Shown: positions 43,245-52,019 of the stretch, one piece after another
Layout of the letters: each line of letters opens with the position of its first letter
Numbering within the stretch: the stretch's first letter is position 1
From: SABI01 sp963663665
Lineage (GTDB): Bacteria; Spirochaetota; Spirochaetia; Sphaerochaetales; Sphaerochaetaceae
Direction: 5' to 3'
Assembly (NCBI GenBank): GCA_963663665.2
Contig: CAXXKP010000006.1
Span: forward strand, 316,018-380,017
DNA: 64,000 bases
Notes under the pieces: generated by a model
What the model saw: only the letters and a program-made list of their open reading frames with translations
The model's database searches: none
Told to the model about the DNA's origin: nothing
Translations under genes and position numbers: made by a program

Positions 43245-44834
43245 TTATCTCCAAATAGTGTGGTAATCATGCTCGCTTTGACAATATGCGCATACGTAAC
43301 GATTATCTTTTGTTCTATAAAAACGAGGTGGAACACCTTCATTCTGATTAGGATGTGAAATACAGGCTTCATTCGTACAAGCTAAATCATCAAAATTATA
43401 AATTCTGGGTGGTAAGTGTGTTCTAAATTTTGCTTCAATCTTTCCATCTTTTATGATATTGAGTGTTGCACCTGCTGCAACGGCAGCAAGTCTTTTTAAT
43501 TCTTTTCGAGAAAATTCACTAATACCTGGCCTAAATATGATGCCTTTGTATTGGTTCTCTTCTTTTTTACTTGTAGAGACCCACTCACCCCCTTTCTCAT
43601 TATCCAAAGAGAGGACCTTTATAATAAGTGCCATATGTTTTCTAATTACTGAAGGAGATTCGCCTTTTCCTATATGGTCAATAACGATACCATTTCGAAT
43701 AGGGCGAACGCCTTCACTCACTGTTTCATGATCTTTATGACTATAAAGGTGTTGAGGGACCTCTACAATGTATTCTTCATCATTTCTTTCATATACGGTT
43801 TCTTTGCCAGTAAAATCTTCTCCTATCTTTCCCGCAATCATAGATAAAAGGACTATTCTCACATACATGCCGTTAATTGATTGCCTTTCATATCCATTAA
43901 AGGATGTTTCATCCACAAAGGTAGGAATAGTAGGATGAACTCTGTGTCTAGGTAGTGGATGGTAAAATTTTGAATCTTTTGGGATTTGGGAGAAATACTC
44001 TTTTTGGAAAGTTACTTTATTTCTTAACTCTACTTCTCTTTTTAATATTTTCTCCCCCATTCTTTCTAACTGAGGGCGAGTAAAATACCACTTCGAGGAG
44101 ATATCTTTTTGACTAAGATATTCTTCGATTGAGTCAAAAACACGAATTTCAAACCCATTATTCTTCATCTTTTCAATGTAATATTCTGGCATTGCGAGTT
44201 CTGGTGGAGCGATAAGATCAACTTTTACTTTATTGAAAAGAGTAAGCCCGTTAGCTTTAGAGTGTACTGTTCGCCCGTGATAGAGATCCCCTACCAGCGC
44301 TAAGTGAATCTGCCGTGTATCAAAGTCGTTATCTTCCAAGAATGTGAATTCATCAAGGAGTTCTTGAGTAGGATGCTCGTGTTTACCATCTCCTGCGTTT
44401 ATAAATGCTGGAATTCTCAGTAGGTTATTTCTTTTTGCAAAAGATGCAGAAGATTCGTGTAGCCAAGTACAAACTCCCTCTAACTTACTTCGTATGATAA
44501 AAACACTATTTTGATAACCAGCAAGAGTGTTAAAGGTGTCTGCATAACTTTCTCCTTTATTAAAACTTGAGGTATCTACAGCCAAATCACTTACTTTTAC
44601 TTTATGAAACGCTGCGGCATTTCTAAATGATTCTCTTGTTCGAGTACTATCTTCTAGAAATACTTCATAAATACCAAAATCTGAGTTATTAATCCTATAC
44701 TGACTCAAAATTTCTTCTTGGTTATTAATAAATGCATCTTTGAGTATTTTTGTTTTCTCAAAAAGATACCTTCTTTCAGCGATACTCATATCATCTATGA
44801 CACTCAGTGTACGCGAAGTAAAAATATTACTCAT
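43245..44834 (-). CDS. pyrBI: Fused aspartate carbamoyltransferase PyrB-PyrI
   Basis: This 529-residue single chain commits carbamoyl phosphate to pyrimidines. The catalytic part (residues 1 to about 340) has EDSTRTRESF, FNKGES, HPTQELLDEFTF and HPLPRHR. The regulatory part from about 365 has the allosteric domain (NGIVIDHIGKG) and a zinc domain with CTNEACISHP then CAYCQ. Catalytic-regulatory fusions are known in Thermotoga and some spirochaetes. The ATG at 44834 has GGAGG 5 bases upstream. It is first in the operon, directly after the attenuator. Confidence 0.95.
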   Translation of the reverse strand: MSNIFTSRTLSVIDDMSIAERRYLFEKTKILKDAFINNQEEILSQYRINNSDFGIYEVFLEDSTRTRESFRNAAAFHKVKVSDLAVDTSSFNKGESYADTFNTLAGYQNSVFIIRSKLEGVCTWLHESSASFAKRNNLLRIPAFINAGDGKHEHPTQELLDEFTFLEDNDFDTRQIHLALVGDLYHGRTVHSKANGLTLFNKVKVDLIAPPELAMPEYYIEKMKNNGFEIRVFDSIEEYLSQKDISSKWYFTRPQLERMGEKILKREVELRNKVTFQKEYFSQIPKDSKFYHPLPRHRVHPTIPTFVDETSFNGYERQSINGMYVRIVLLSMIAGKIGEDFTGKETVYERNDEEYIVEVPQHLYSHKDHETVSEGVRPIRNGIVIDHIGKGESPSVIRKHMALIIKVLSLDNEKGGEWVSTSKKEENQYKGIIFRPGISEFSRKELKRLAAVAAGATLNIIKDGKIEAKFRTHLPPRIYNFDDLACTNEACISHPNQNEGVPPRFYRTKDNRYVCAYCQSEHDYHTIWR

Positions 44835-44867
44835 CAACTCCTCCCTATCAATTCAACAATTTTGACA

Positions 44868-44892
44868 ATAAAAAAGCCGGTAAAACCGGCTT
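44868..44892 (-). terminator. Attenuator terminator of the pyr leader
   Basis: On the minus strand, a 7-bp stem AAGCCGG/CCGGCTT with a TTTTA loop is followed by TTTTATT. It lies between the pyr promoter and pyrBI, 34 bases before the gene, so it would abort the pyr transcript. Its left arm can alternatively pair with TGGCTT at 44935-44940. Confidence 0.75.
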
Positions 44893-44899
44893 ATAATAT

Positions 44900-44941
44900 T
44901 CAATAATGAGTCAAACTTAATCTTAATCTTATGAAAGCCAT
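44900..44941 (-). CDS. Putative pyr leader peptide, 13 residues
   Basis: The ORF reads MAFIRLRLSLTHY. It has GAGAG about 10 bases before its ATG, and its TGA lies 7 bases before the left arm of the attenuator. A ribosome at the stop would cover that arm. An overlapping ATG at 44948 opens a longer frame that runs through the terminator, as the E. coli pyrL peptide does. Existence is inferred from position, not homology. Confidence 0.5.
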   Translation of the reverse strand: MAFIRLRLSLTHY

Positions 44942-44983
44942 TTTGCATGAGCTCTCTTTGTTTTGTTCTTTCATCAATCAAAC

Positions 44984-45012
44984 ATCATAACAAAAGATTG
45001 ATCGTTTGTCTA
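44984..45012 (-). promoter_or_regulatory. Promoter of the pyr operon
   Basis: The minus strand has TAGACA (45012-45007), a 17-base spacer and TATGAT (44989-44984). Both hexamers match consensus at 5 of 6. The -35 overlaps the stop codon of the upstream Wzc-like gene. The start is expected near 44977, giving a leader of about 140 bases. Confidence 0.65.
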
Positions 45013-47475
45013 CTCGAGCTTTCCAGAACTTGAGGCATCTGCTTCAATAGCCCCTAAGATATCATCAACTTGACTTTGAGATAAGGAATTAGAAGTCTTA
45101 CTCTTCCCGCTCTGAGTTGGGGCAAATGGATCAGATTTTTCAATAAAAGGATATATAGGAATTCTTGTTCCAAGGTGTCTCTCTTTTTCTCTCTTTGTTA
45201 AATCTTTTAGGAAGTTCTTGCGATAACTACCCGAGGTTTTTGTTGTTTGTTTGGTCTTACTTGAGGAATCATGTGTACTATCATATCGATCACTATAATA
45301 ACGCTTCGAATAGGAATTACCTCGGTAAGCATAATAACGGCCACCTGAATAATGCCCTGCCATCTTTGATTCAATGACCCCGTTGAATATTACTCCTAGG
45401 ATGTTTACTGAACTAAGATCCAGATTATCTAACAATTCTTGAAGACCACCTTTTGTAGTAATTCCTGCTCTTACATTGATCGCTAATCCATCAACATGCT
45501 TTGCTATAGCCATCAGTTCACTTGCAAATAGCAGCGGAGGAGTATCAATCAGTATATAATCATAGATATCAAGGAGATAGTCTAATAAAACCGCATATTG
45601 AGACGAGTTGAATATAGCGGAAGGAAGGGGTGGAAGGATTCCAGGAGAAAGAAGGTGTAGAGTTGGGATCTTTTCTAGAGGCTGAGTAATAACTTCTTCG
45701 ATAGGAGTTCCTTTTGTAATAACATCAACAAGTCCACTCGGAGCTTTCCTTAAATTAAAAAAAGAAGCCAATTGGGGAAGCCGGAGATCCCCGTCAAGCA
45801 AGAGAACTTTTTGTCCATTCATCGCCATACTTGTAGCAATGTTTGTAGTTACAGTGGTTTTACCCTCTCCCATACCGGCACTGGTTATGCTAAATATTCT
45901 TTGGGTGTGTTGGAGAGTTCCAAAAGCTATATTATTTGCAACTAGTTTATATCGTTCACTCTCAAATGAAAGGGGGCTATTATTTACCACTAAGGATGGG
46001 AATTCCTCCTCATCGCTGAAATTCATAAGTGGAATCCATCCAAGAAGTGGTCTATTTACACCGACAATCTTTTTTAGAGTTCCTTCATCTTTGATAGTTA
46101 TATCTGCCATCTCCCTTACTATTGCAAGAAGTACTCCAAGAGCGAGCCCAAGTAGAACTGCTACTGCAAGAATCAACATAACATTAGGACTCACTGGTGA
46201 ATTTCTTATCATTGCAGGATCCACTACAGTGACTGATCCTACAACTGCTGCTTCTGCAATCTTAACCTCTTCAAGTAGTTCCATAAGTCTCATTCTGAGT
46301 GTTTCGTAGACTTGCACCTCACGTTGTAAGTCTAAGAGTGTTCGTTCAAGCTGAGGTAATTGAGACAACTCTGTTGCAAAGGAAGATTCAATATTTGAGA
46401 GAACTGAAATTTCTGTCTCAGTAAGGATTTGTTGATGAAGAAGTTTACCATACTCACGAGCACTATAGAGAACCGTTGGATCTGTAGCATCTTGTAAGTG
46501 TAATGAAGTACTTATAATGTCAAGCAGACTCTTCTCTGATAAAGAAAGTGCATTCTCAAGTTCAAATAATCTAACACTATTCTCTGGTACACCTTCAGAG
46601 ATTGCTTCGTAGAGAACTTTTTCTTTTAATAATACTTTATATGAATCTAAGACAGATGAGAGTGCTGAATCTATATAAAGTTGCTCTTTCGTTATATAGG
46701 GGAAAGATGCCTCTTGAAGTACACTCAGATATCCATTTCCAGAAATAACAGCTTCTTGCAATTGAAGCATAAGAGGTTCACGTCGTAATTGGAAATAGGC
46801 AATCTTTTCACTTAGCAACTTACTTTTATCACTTAATTGGATATAATTGCTCTCCTCCCTAAAATTCCCGAGTTGATCAGCAGCCCTTTTTAATTCATTT
46901 TCATTTAAAGGAATCTGGGACTGGATGAACTCTTTTTGGACTGTTTTCGAGTTTCGTGCAATGGAACCAAGAAGGATATCATAGCTTGCGGCTATTGCAT
47001 TCGCAAAATCTCGGGCGAATACTCTATTTTGATCTCTTACCGTGATTCTTACAATATTTGTATCTTTTACAGTAGTAACACTCGTTCTCTCTTTAATATT
47101 TCCCAGTACAACTGGATTAGTATAAGATTCACCATCTTCACTCTGATAAAGACTTAAATCAAGGCTATTAAGGGCTTGATTTATATTGGTTCTACTCAAA
47201 GTGAGCTCAACCTCTGTAGATATTTTTTGAGTGCTTTGTCCTAAGAGCACGCTTTCAATATCAGTCCCTTTTTGGAGAGAATCAACAAGAAGGGTTACCT
47301 CCGATTCATACATTGGTGTGACTGTTTGTAAATATACAGCAGCGGCTGCTACTACAAGGATGAATGTAATTATAATCCAATGAATTCGCACTTTAAGGAT
47401 ATGTAGTAATTCTGAAATACTCAATCCTTCCTGTTCTCTTCCATACTCGTTCTGATTATCCTGCAATGTGTCCAA
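45010..47475 (-). CDS. Wzc-like polysaccharide co-polymerase and BY-kinase
   Basis: This 821-residue inner-membrane protein starts with a Wzz-type domain between helices near 34-52 and 428-448, with long coiled-coil segments between. A cytoplasmic ATPase with Walker A SAGMGEGKTTVTTNIA, Walker A' VLLLDGDLRLP and Walker B YILIDTPPLL follows. A Tyr cluster (GGRYYAYRGNSYSKRYYSDR) is the expected autophosphorylation site. About 60 residues follow it. It would control chain length and export of a surface polysaccharide. The start is TTG, 18 bases after the upstream gene. Confidence 0.9.
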   Translation of the reverse strand: MDTLQDNQNEYGREQEGLSISELLHILKVRIHWIIITFILVVAAAAVYLQTVTPMYESEVTLLVDSLQKGTDIESVLLGQSTQKISTEVELTLSRTNINQALNSLDLSLYQSEDGESYTNPVVLGNIKERTSVTTVKDTNIVRITVRDQNRVFARDFANAIAASYDILLGSIARNSKTVQKEFIQSQIPLNENELKRAADQLGNFREESNYIQLSDKSKLLSEKIAYFQLRREPLMLQLQEAVISGNGYLSVLQEASFPYITKEQLYIDSALSSVLDSYKVLLKEKVLYEAISEGVPENSVRLFELENALSLSEKSLLDIISTSLHLQDATDPTVLYSAREYGKLLHQQILTETEISVLSNIESSFATELSQLPQLERTLLDLQREVQVYETLRMRLMELLEEVKIAEAAVVGSVTVVDPAMIRNSPVSPNVMLILAVAVLLGLALGVLLAIVREMADITIKDEGTLKKIVGVNRPLLGWIPLMNFSDEEEFPSLVVNNSPLSFESERYKLVANNIAFGTLQHTQRIFSITSAGMGEGKTTVTTNIATSMAMNGQKVLLLDGDLRLPQLASFFNLRKAPSGLVDVITKGTPIEEVITQPLEKIPTLHLLSPGILPPLPSAIFNSSQYAVLLDYLLDIYDYILIDTPPLLFASELMAIAKHVDGLAINVRAGITTKGGLQELLDNLDLSSVNILGVIFNGVIESKMAGHYSGGRYYAYRGNSYSKRYYSDRYDSTHDSSSKTKQTTKTSGSYRKNFLKDLTKREKERHLGTRIPIYPFIEKSDPFAPTQSGKSKTSNSLSQSQVDDILGAIEADASSSGKLE

Positions 47476-47493
47476 TAGGGGCCTTCCTTATTC

Positions 47494-49059
47494 TTAATTA
47501 CTTAACGATATGATACTGGCTATAATACCAAGAACAGTTGCAACTAAAGATGTAATTGTTACTGTTGTCGCTAGATTCAATCCATTTACTGCTTGGAATG
47601 TATTTAACTTTGCAGTAACAATTGCCTCTGATGGAATTATATCATCCTTTTCTAACCGATTTCCCTCTTTATCAAGTATTGAATATGATCCATTACGGTT
47701 TTTTGATGGATCAAAGCCCCCAGCTGCATTAATATAATATGAGGCATCTTTATCTGGAATATATGGATACGTTCCAGGTTTTAGCACACCTCCTGCGACA
47801 TGAACAAAAAGCTGGCTGAATGGAACAACAAATGAATCCCCTTCTTGAAGTGTGAGAGAATTTATAATATCACCTTCCCCAATAAGAACACTCTTAGCAT
47901 GAATAGGAATTATCTTACCATCTCGTTTTAGGTACATATTTTCTACATCACTCACAGTGGTAAATCTAGAGGAAATGTTATTAAGCATTTGATTTACAGA
48001 TTCACCAGGATAAAATTGATAATATAATCTGCCTGATGAAGAGAGGAAATCACTAGATGTAGAGCCCACACTTATAGATCCTTCAATTGAGACTGCTTTC
48101 GTTTGTGGAATTAGAGCATTAACAACGATTGTATCAAAATTTTGAAGATTGAATGTTTTAGAAGTTGCTTCACTTACACTAAGGATTTGAATCTGATTAT
48201 TACTATCATAGCGTCGAACAGTAAAGTTCTTATTATCACCACTAGGAAGAATCCCTTTACCATATTCCGTTATCACATCATGAAGAGTTGTATGTTGAAG
48301 AATCTGGTAGGTCCCTTCTCGTTTTACTTTTCCAAGAATAGATACTGTTGTCTCGCTTGGCAACAAGGTTATGATATCACCTGTTTTCAACAAAGGATCT
48401 TGTGTCAAATCGCCTTCTCTTAGTGCTGCATAAAGGTCATATCTTTTCTCTGTATTATCGAGTGATGTGACGACAATATTACGACTTGAGGCATATGCTG
48501 TTGCTTCATTGATTACATCGGAAAGGCGTGTTAACCCCCAAGCCGGAAGTTGCATTGTCCTTTTTACTTCACCTTTTACTGTAACAGAGAATGAGCCCAC
48601 ATTTACAAGGCTTACTTGTGGGTTTGAGAAAGGAAGATAATTTTTAACAACTTCAATTATTTCATTCCGAAATTGTTCAAAACTCTTCCCTTTTCCATTT
48701 ACTTCACCAAAAGGGGAAATAGATATCTTATATGACGTGTTTACTTGAAGTAATATATTTGTTGTTTGCTTAGAATCTGTGTAAATGAGCCTCAGTTGAT
48801 CACCGGGAGTTACAGGGTACTGTGGTTGACTCATTGCACTAATTATCTTCTCTTCGTTCGTTAGTTCATTGAACGTGAGAGTCTCGGAGTCAGTGAAACC
48901 AAGTTGACTTTTAAAAGATTTGTCTATAATCAATGTATCGTCGTAGGTAATACCTTCATTATATAGCGGAGAGCGAATAATAATAGAAGTATCAGCCGCT
49001 GACATTGGAATAATAAAAATACACAAGAAGAGACATAAGACAGAGAAATATTTTTTCAT
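47494..49059 (-). CDS. Polysaccharide export protein (Wza-like, SLBB domains)
   Basis: This 521-residue exported protein has a signal peptide MKKYFSVLCLFLCIFIIPMS. A Poly_export domain (PQYPVTPGDQLRLIYTDS) comes next. At least three SLBB-type ligand-binding repeats then follow (around VTVKGEVKRTMQLPAWGLTR, VSILGKVKREGTYQILQHTT and VHVAGGVLKPGTYPYIPDKD). A C-terminal membrane helix (about 497-518) ends the protein, unlike E. coli Wza. The ATG at 49059 has AGG 7 bases upstream. It pairs with the Wzc-like gene. No glycosyltransferase genes are in the window. Confidence 0.88.
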   Translation of the reverse strand: MKKYFSVLCLFLCIFIIPMSAADTSIIIRSPLYNEGITYDDTLIIDKSFKSQLGFTDSETLTFNELTNEEKIISAMSQPQYPVTPGDQLRLIYTDSKQTTNILLQVNTSYKISISPFGEVNGKGKSFEQFRNEIIEVVKNYLPFSNPQVSLVNVGSFSVTVKGEVKRTMQLPAWGLTRLSDVINEATAYASSRNIVVTSLDNTEKRYDLYAALREGDLTQDPLLKTGDIITLLPSETTVSILGKVKREGTYQILQHTTLHDVITEYGKGILPSGDNKNFTVRRYDSNNQIQILSVSEATSKTFNLQNFDTIVVNALIPQTKAVSIEGSISVGSTSSDFLSSSGRLYYQFYPGESVNQMLNNISSRFTTVSDVENMYLKRDGKIIPIHAKSVLIGEGDIINSLTLQEGDSFVVPFSQLFVHVAGGVLKPGTYPYIPDKDASYYINAAGGFDPSKNRNGSYSILDKEGNRLEKDDIIPSEAIVTAKLNTFQAVNGLNLATTVTITSLVATVLGIIASIISLSN

Positions 49060-49104
49060 GAGCATACCTACTTTCAAAATTAAACAAACTATTCAACAAA
49101 AAGT

Positions 49105-49133
49105 ATCATAAATCATTTAAATGAGTAAAGCAA
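49105..49133 (-). promoter_or_regulatory. Possible promoter of polysaccharide export genes
   Basis: The minus strand has TTGCTT (49133-49128), a 17-base spacer and TATGAT (49110-49105), about 45 bases before the start codon. Confidence 0.4.
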
Positions 49134-49198
49134 CCGAGTCTTTATATACATTTAAGGAACAACACGAATGCTAAAACGGTGGATAAATAATTATATAT

Positions 49199-49227
49199 TT
49201 GACACTCCCGATGGGATGGAATACACT
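49199..49227 (+). promoter_or_regulatory. Promoter of BMP-type transporter
   Basis: TTGACA (49199-49204), a 17-base spacer and TACACT (49222-49227), about 50 bases before the start codon. Confidence 0.5.
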
Positions 49228-49279
49228 ATTATCCGTAAAGAATAGCTCTTTACTAATTAATTTCTGAAGGAGTAGTGGT

Positions 49280-50374
49280 ATGAAAAAACTTTCACTGTTG
49301 CTAGTGATGTTACTCGTAGTGGGTCTTTCTGTTTTTGCTCAAGGAGCAAAGGAAGTAACAAAAGATTCAGATGTACCTTTTAAGGTTGGTGTTATCTATG
49401 TAAGTTCTCCTGGAGACATGGGGTACTCCTACATGCATGATCAAGGAACAAAAGCTGCTGAAGCATATTTCGGTGATAGAATCGAAGTAGTTAGAATGGA
49501 AAACGTTCCTGAGAATGATGGAGCTGCAAGAGCTCTTGAACAACTCGTTGATGATGGATGTAAAATCATTTTTGCAAACTCATACAACTACCAAGACTAT
49601 GTTCTTCAAGTTGCAAAAGAGAATCCAAATGTATATTTTGAACATTGTTCTGGATATTTATCAAACGAAAACATGTCTAACTACTTTGGAAGAATGTACC
49701 AAATGCGTTACTTATCTGGTATGATTGCTGCAAAAATGAGTCCTTCTGGGAAACTTGGATATGTTGGAGCATTCGCTATTCCTGAAGTTATAAGAGGAAT
49801 CAATGCTTTCACTCTAGGAGCTCGTGCTGTTAATCCAAAAGCAACTGTTACAGTATTGTGGACAAACACATGGTTTGACCCATCCTTGGAAAGACAAGGT
49901 GCTGTTGCCCTATTAGATCAAGGTGTAGACGTAATTGCTCAACATCAAGATACAACAGAACCAGCTAAAGCTGCCATCGAAAGAGGTAAATATGCAGTTG
50001 GTTATAATGCTGACTTTAGAAAAATCACAGGTAGTGACAATGTTCTCGTCTCACCAATGTGGGGATGGGGAAACTACATGATTCCAGAAATTGAAAAGGC
50101 AATGGATGGTACATGGAAAACTCAATCCTACTGGGGTGGTCTCGAAGATGATATGATTTACCTTTCTGACATCTCTCCTTTGGTTCCAGCTGACTTTATA
50201 AAACAGATTGATGCTAAGAAAACCCAAATTGCTAAAGGCGAATGGGATGTTTTCTGGGGAGCAATCAAAGATAACACTGGTGCAGTAAAGCAAAATGCCA
50301 ATGAAAAAATGAGTGATGGTGACATGCTTTCAATGATGTGGTTCGTTGAAGGAGTTATCGGCTCAACTAACTAA
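49280..50374 (+). CDS. BMP-family (PnrA-like) nucleoside-type binding protein
   Basis: This 364-residue exported protein has the signal peptide MKKLSLLLVMLLVVGLSVFA followed by QGAKE and no lipobox. It carries the Bmp/PnrA fold: GDMGYSYMHDQGTKAA near the N-terminus, IIFANSYNYQDYVLQVA and a C-terminal MSDGDMLSMMWFVEGV. PnrA-type proteins bind purine nucleosides. The three following genes form a matching transporter. GAAGGAG precedes the ATG. A terminator follows the gene, so the binding protein can be made in excess. Confidence 0.93.
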   Translation: MKKLSLLLVMLLVVGLSVFAQGAKEVTKDSDVPFKVGVIYVSSPGDMGYSYMHDQGTKAAEAYFGDRIEVVRMENVPENDGAARALEQLVDDGCKIIFANSYNYQDYVLQVAKENPNVYFEHCSGYLSNENMSNYFGRMYQMRYLSGMIAAKMSPSGKLGYVGAFAIPEVIRGINAFTLGARAVNPKATVTVLWTNTWFDPSLERQGAVALLDQGVDVIAQHQDTTEPAKAAIERGKYAVGYNADFRKITGSDNVLVSPMWGWGNYMIPEIEKAMDGTWKTQSYWGGLEDDMIYLSDISPLVPADFIKQIDAKKTQIAKGEWDVFWGAIKDNTGAVKQNANEKMSDGDMLSMMWFVEGVIGSTN

Positions 50375-50392
50375 TCTTTTTTAATAGCTCAT

Positions 50393-50424
50393 AAGGGCGG
50401 ACAATCTATGTCTGCCCTTTTTTT
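50393..50424 (+). terminator. Rho-independent terminator after BMP gene
   Basis: An 11-bp stem starting AAGGGCGGACA (one G-U pair) with a 5-base loop is followed by seven T residues. Probably leaky, because the ATPase and permease genes continue the same transport system. Confidence 0.85.
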
Positions 50425-50486
50425 GTTTAGTATGAGAACTCTCATATTTTGCAGTATAAATTCTTTACACATAAAGGCAATTTTAG

Positions 50487-52019
50487 ATGGAAACAGATAA
50501 AACATTACATCCAGTAGTGAGCATGCAGCACATCAGCAAACACTTCCCTGGAGTGAAAGCTAATGATGATGTTTCATTAGAGCTCTACCCCGGTCAAGTT
50601 CTAGCTTTACTAGGGGAAAATGGTGCTGGTAAAAGTACCCTCATGAACATGCTCGTCGGACTTTACCGTCCCGATAATGGCTCAATTTATATTAGAGGTG
50701 AGTTACAAGATATTCAGAGTCCACAAGACTCTATGGCTCTCGGTATTGGAATGGTACACCAAGAATTCATGCTCGTAGGAAATATGAGCGTCTACGAGAA
50801 TATTGTGCTTGGCCTCAAAGATCTTCCATTCGTCCCAAAAGTTGATGATATTAGAAAACGTATTAATGAACTAAGTGAACAATATGGACTACAAGTTGAC
50901 CCTGATGCAATCATCCACAATCTCAGTGTTGGAGAGCAACAGCGAGTTGAAATACTTAAATTGGTATATCGTGGAGCAGACATATTGATCCTTGATGAAC
51001 CAACAGCAGTGTTGACTCCTGGTGAATCTAGAGAATTGAATAAGATTATCAAGATTATGCTAAACGAAGGGAAATCAGCAATATTCATCACTCACAAAAT
51101 GGATGAAGTAATTGCCTTTAGCCATAAAGTACAGGTTCTTAGGCGTGGAAAAACTGTAAATACCTGCGATACTGCAAGTGTTACACCAAAAGATCTTGCT
51201 AATATGATGGTAGGACGAGATGTATTATTCACACTCGACCGATGTGCTTTTAATCCAGGGGAACCTCGAATTGAACTCAAAAATATCACAGTCGACAATC
51301 CATCTGGTTCTCGACCATTCTTAGATGACATCTCACTCCAAATCAGAAGAGGCGAAATTCTCGGAATTGCTGGAGTAGCAGGTAACGGACAAACACAGCT
51401 TACAGAAGTTATCACAGGCTTACTCAAAGCGACGAAGGGAAGCGTTCTTATCGATGGTAAGGATATGACAAACTTCTCTCCGCTCTCAATTATTAAAGCA
51501 GGAGTAGCTCATATTCCAGCCGACAGAGGACACAATGGCGTCGTAGGAGATATGAGTGTAGGTGATAACCTTGCAATGAAAAAATATCGTACTCCTGAAA
51601 TAAGTTCAGGTCCAGTTGTTAAAAGGAATTTATTACGAGCTTTTGCAGATAAGCTCATTAAAAACTTTGTAATTAAAACTCCTAGTCAGGACACTTCGGT
51701 AAAATTCTTATCTGGGGGAAATATTCAAAAAACTATATTAGCTCGTGAAATTGACTCTTGTGGAGGTATTCTCATAGCAGTCTATCCTTCAAGAGGATTA
51801 GATGTTGGAGCAACTGAAGCAGTTAGACAAAATATTATTGCTCAACGCGATAAAGGAAATGCAGTTTTACTCGTAAGTGAAGAACTCGAAGAACTTCAAA
51901 TGGTAGCTGATTATATTGCTGTTATGTTCGAAGGAAAAATAATGGGTACAAAAAAGGTGAAAGAGACTAATACCGAAGAGCTTGGGCTCATGATGGCAGG
52001 TTTTGGAGGTACTACATGA
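50487..52019 (+). CDS. Nucleoside-type ABC transporter double ATPase
   Basis: This 510-residue ATPase of the BMP/PnrC (YufO/NupB) type has two domains. The first has Walker A GENGAGKSTLMNMLVG, signature LSVGEQQRVEILKLV and Walker B ILILDEPTAVL. The second has GVAGNGQTQLTEVITG and signature LSGGNIQKTILAREI. At the second Walker B the usual DEP is replaced (ILIAVYPSRGLDVG), a substitution known in these transporters. Its stop overlaps the next ATG by 4 bases. Confidence 0.93.
   Translation: METDKTLHPVVSMQHISKHFPGVKANDDVSLELYPGQVLALLGENGAGKSTLMNMLVGLYRPDNGSIYIRGELQDIQSPQDSMALGIGMVHQEFMLVGNMSVYENIVLGLKDLPFVPKVDDIRKRINELSEQYGLQVDPDAIIHNLSVGEQQRVEILKLVYRGADILILDEPTAVLTPGESRELNKIIKIMLNEGKSAIFITHKMDEVIAFSHKVQVLRRGKTVNTCDTASVTPKDLANMMVGRDVLFTLDRCAFNPGEPRIELKNITVDNPSGSRPFLDDISLQIRRGEILGIAGVAGNGQTQLTEVITGLLKATKGSVLIDGKDMTNFSPLSIIKAGVAHIPADRGHNGVVGDMSVGDNLAMKKYRTPEISSGPVVKRNLLRAFADKLIKNFVIKTPSQDTSVKFLSGGNIQKTILAREIDSCGGILIAVYPSRGLDVGATEAVRQNIIAQRDKGNAVLLVSEELEELQMVADYIAVMFEGKIMGTKKVKETNTEELGLMMAGFGGTT

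Noticed and set aside
43241..43372. N-terminal extension of pyrE by 44 residues
   Set aside because: It would overlap the zinc domain of pyrBI; the ATG at 43240 has a good ribosome site.
45839..46309. 156-codon open frame on the plus strand opposite the Wzc-like gene
   Set aside because: Shadow of the well-supported Wzc-like frame; no start signals or recognisable domain.
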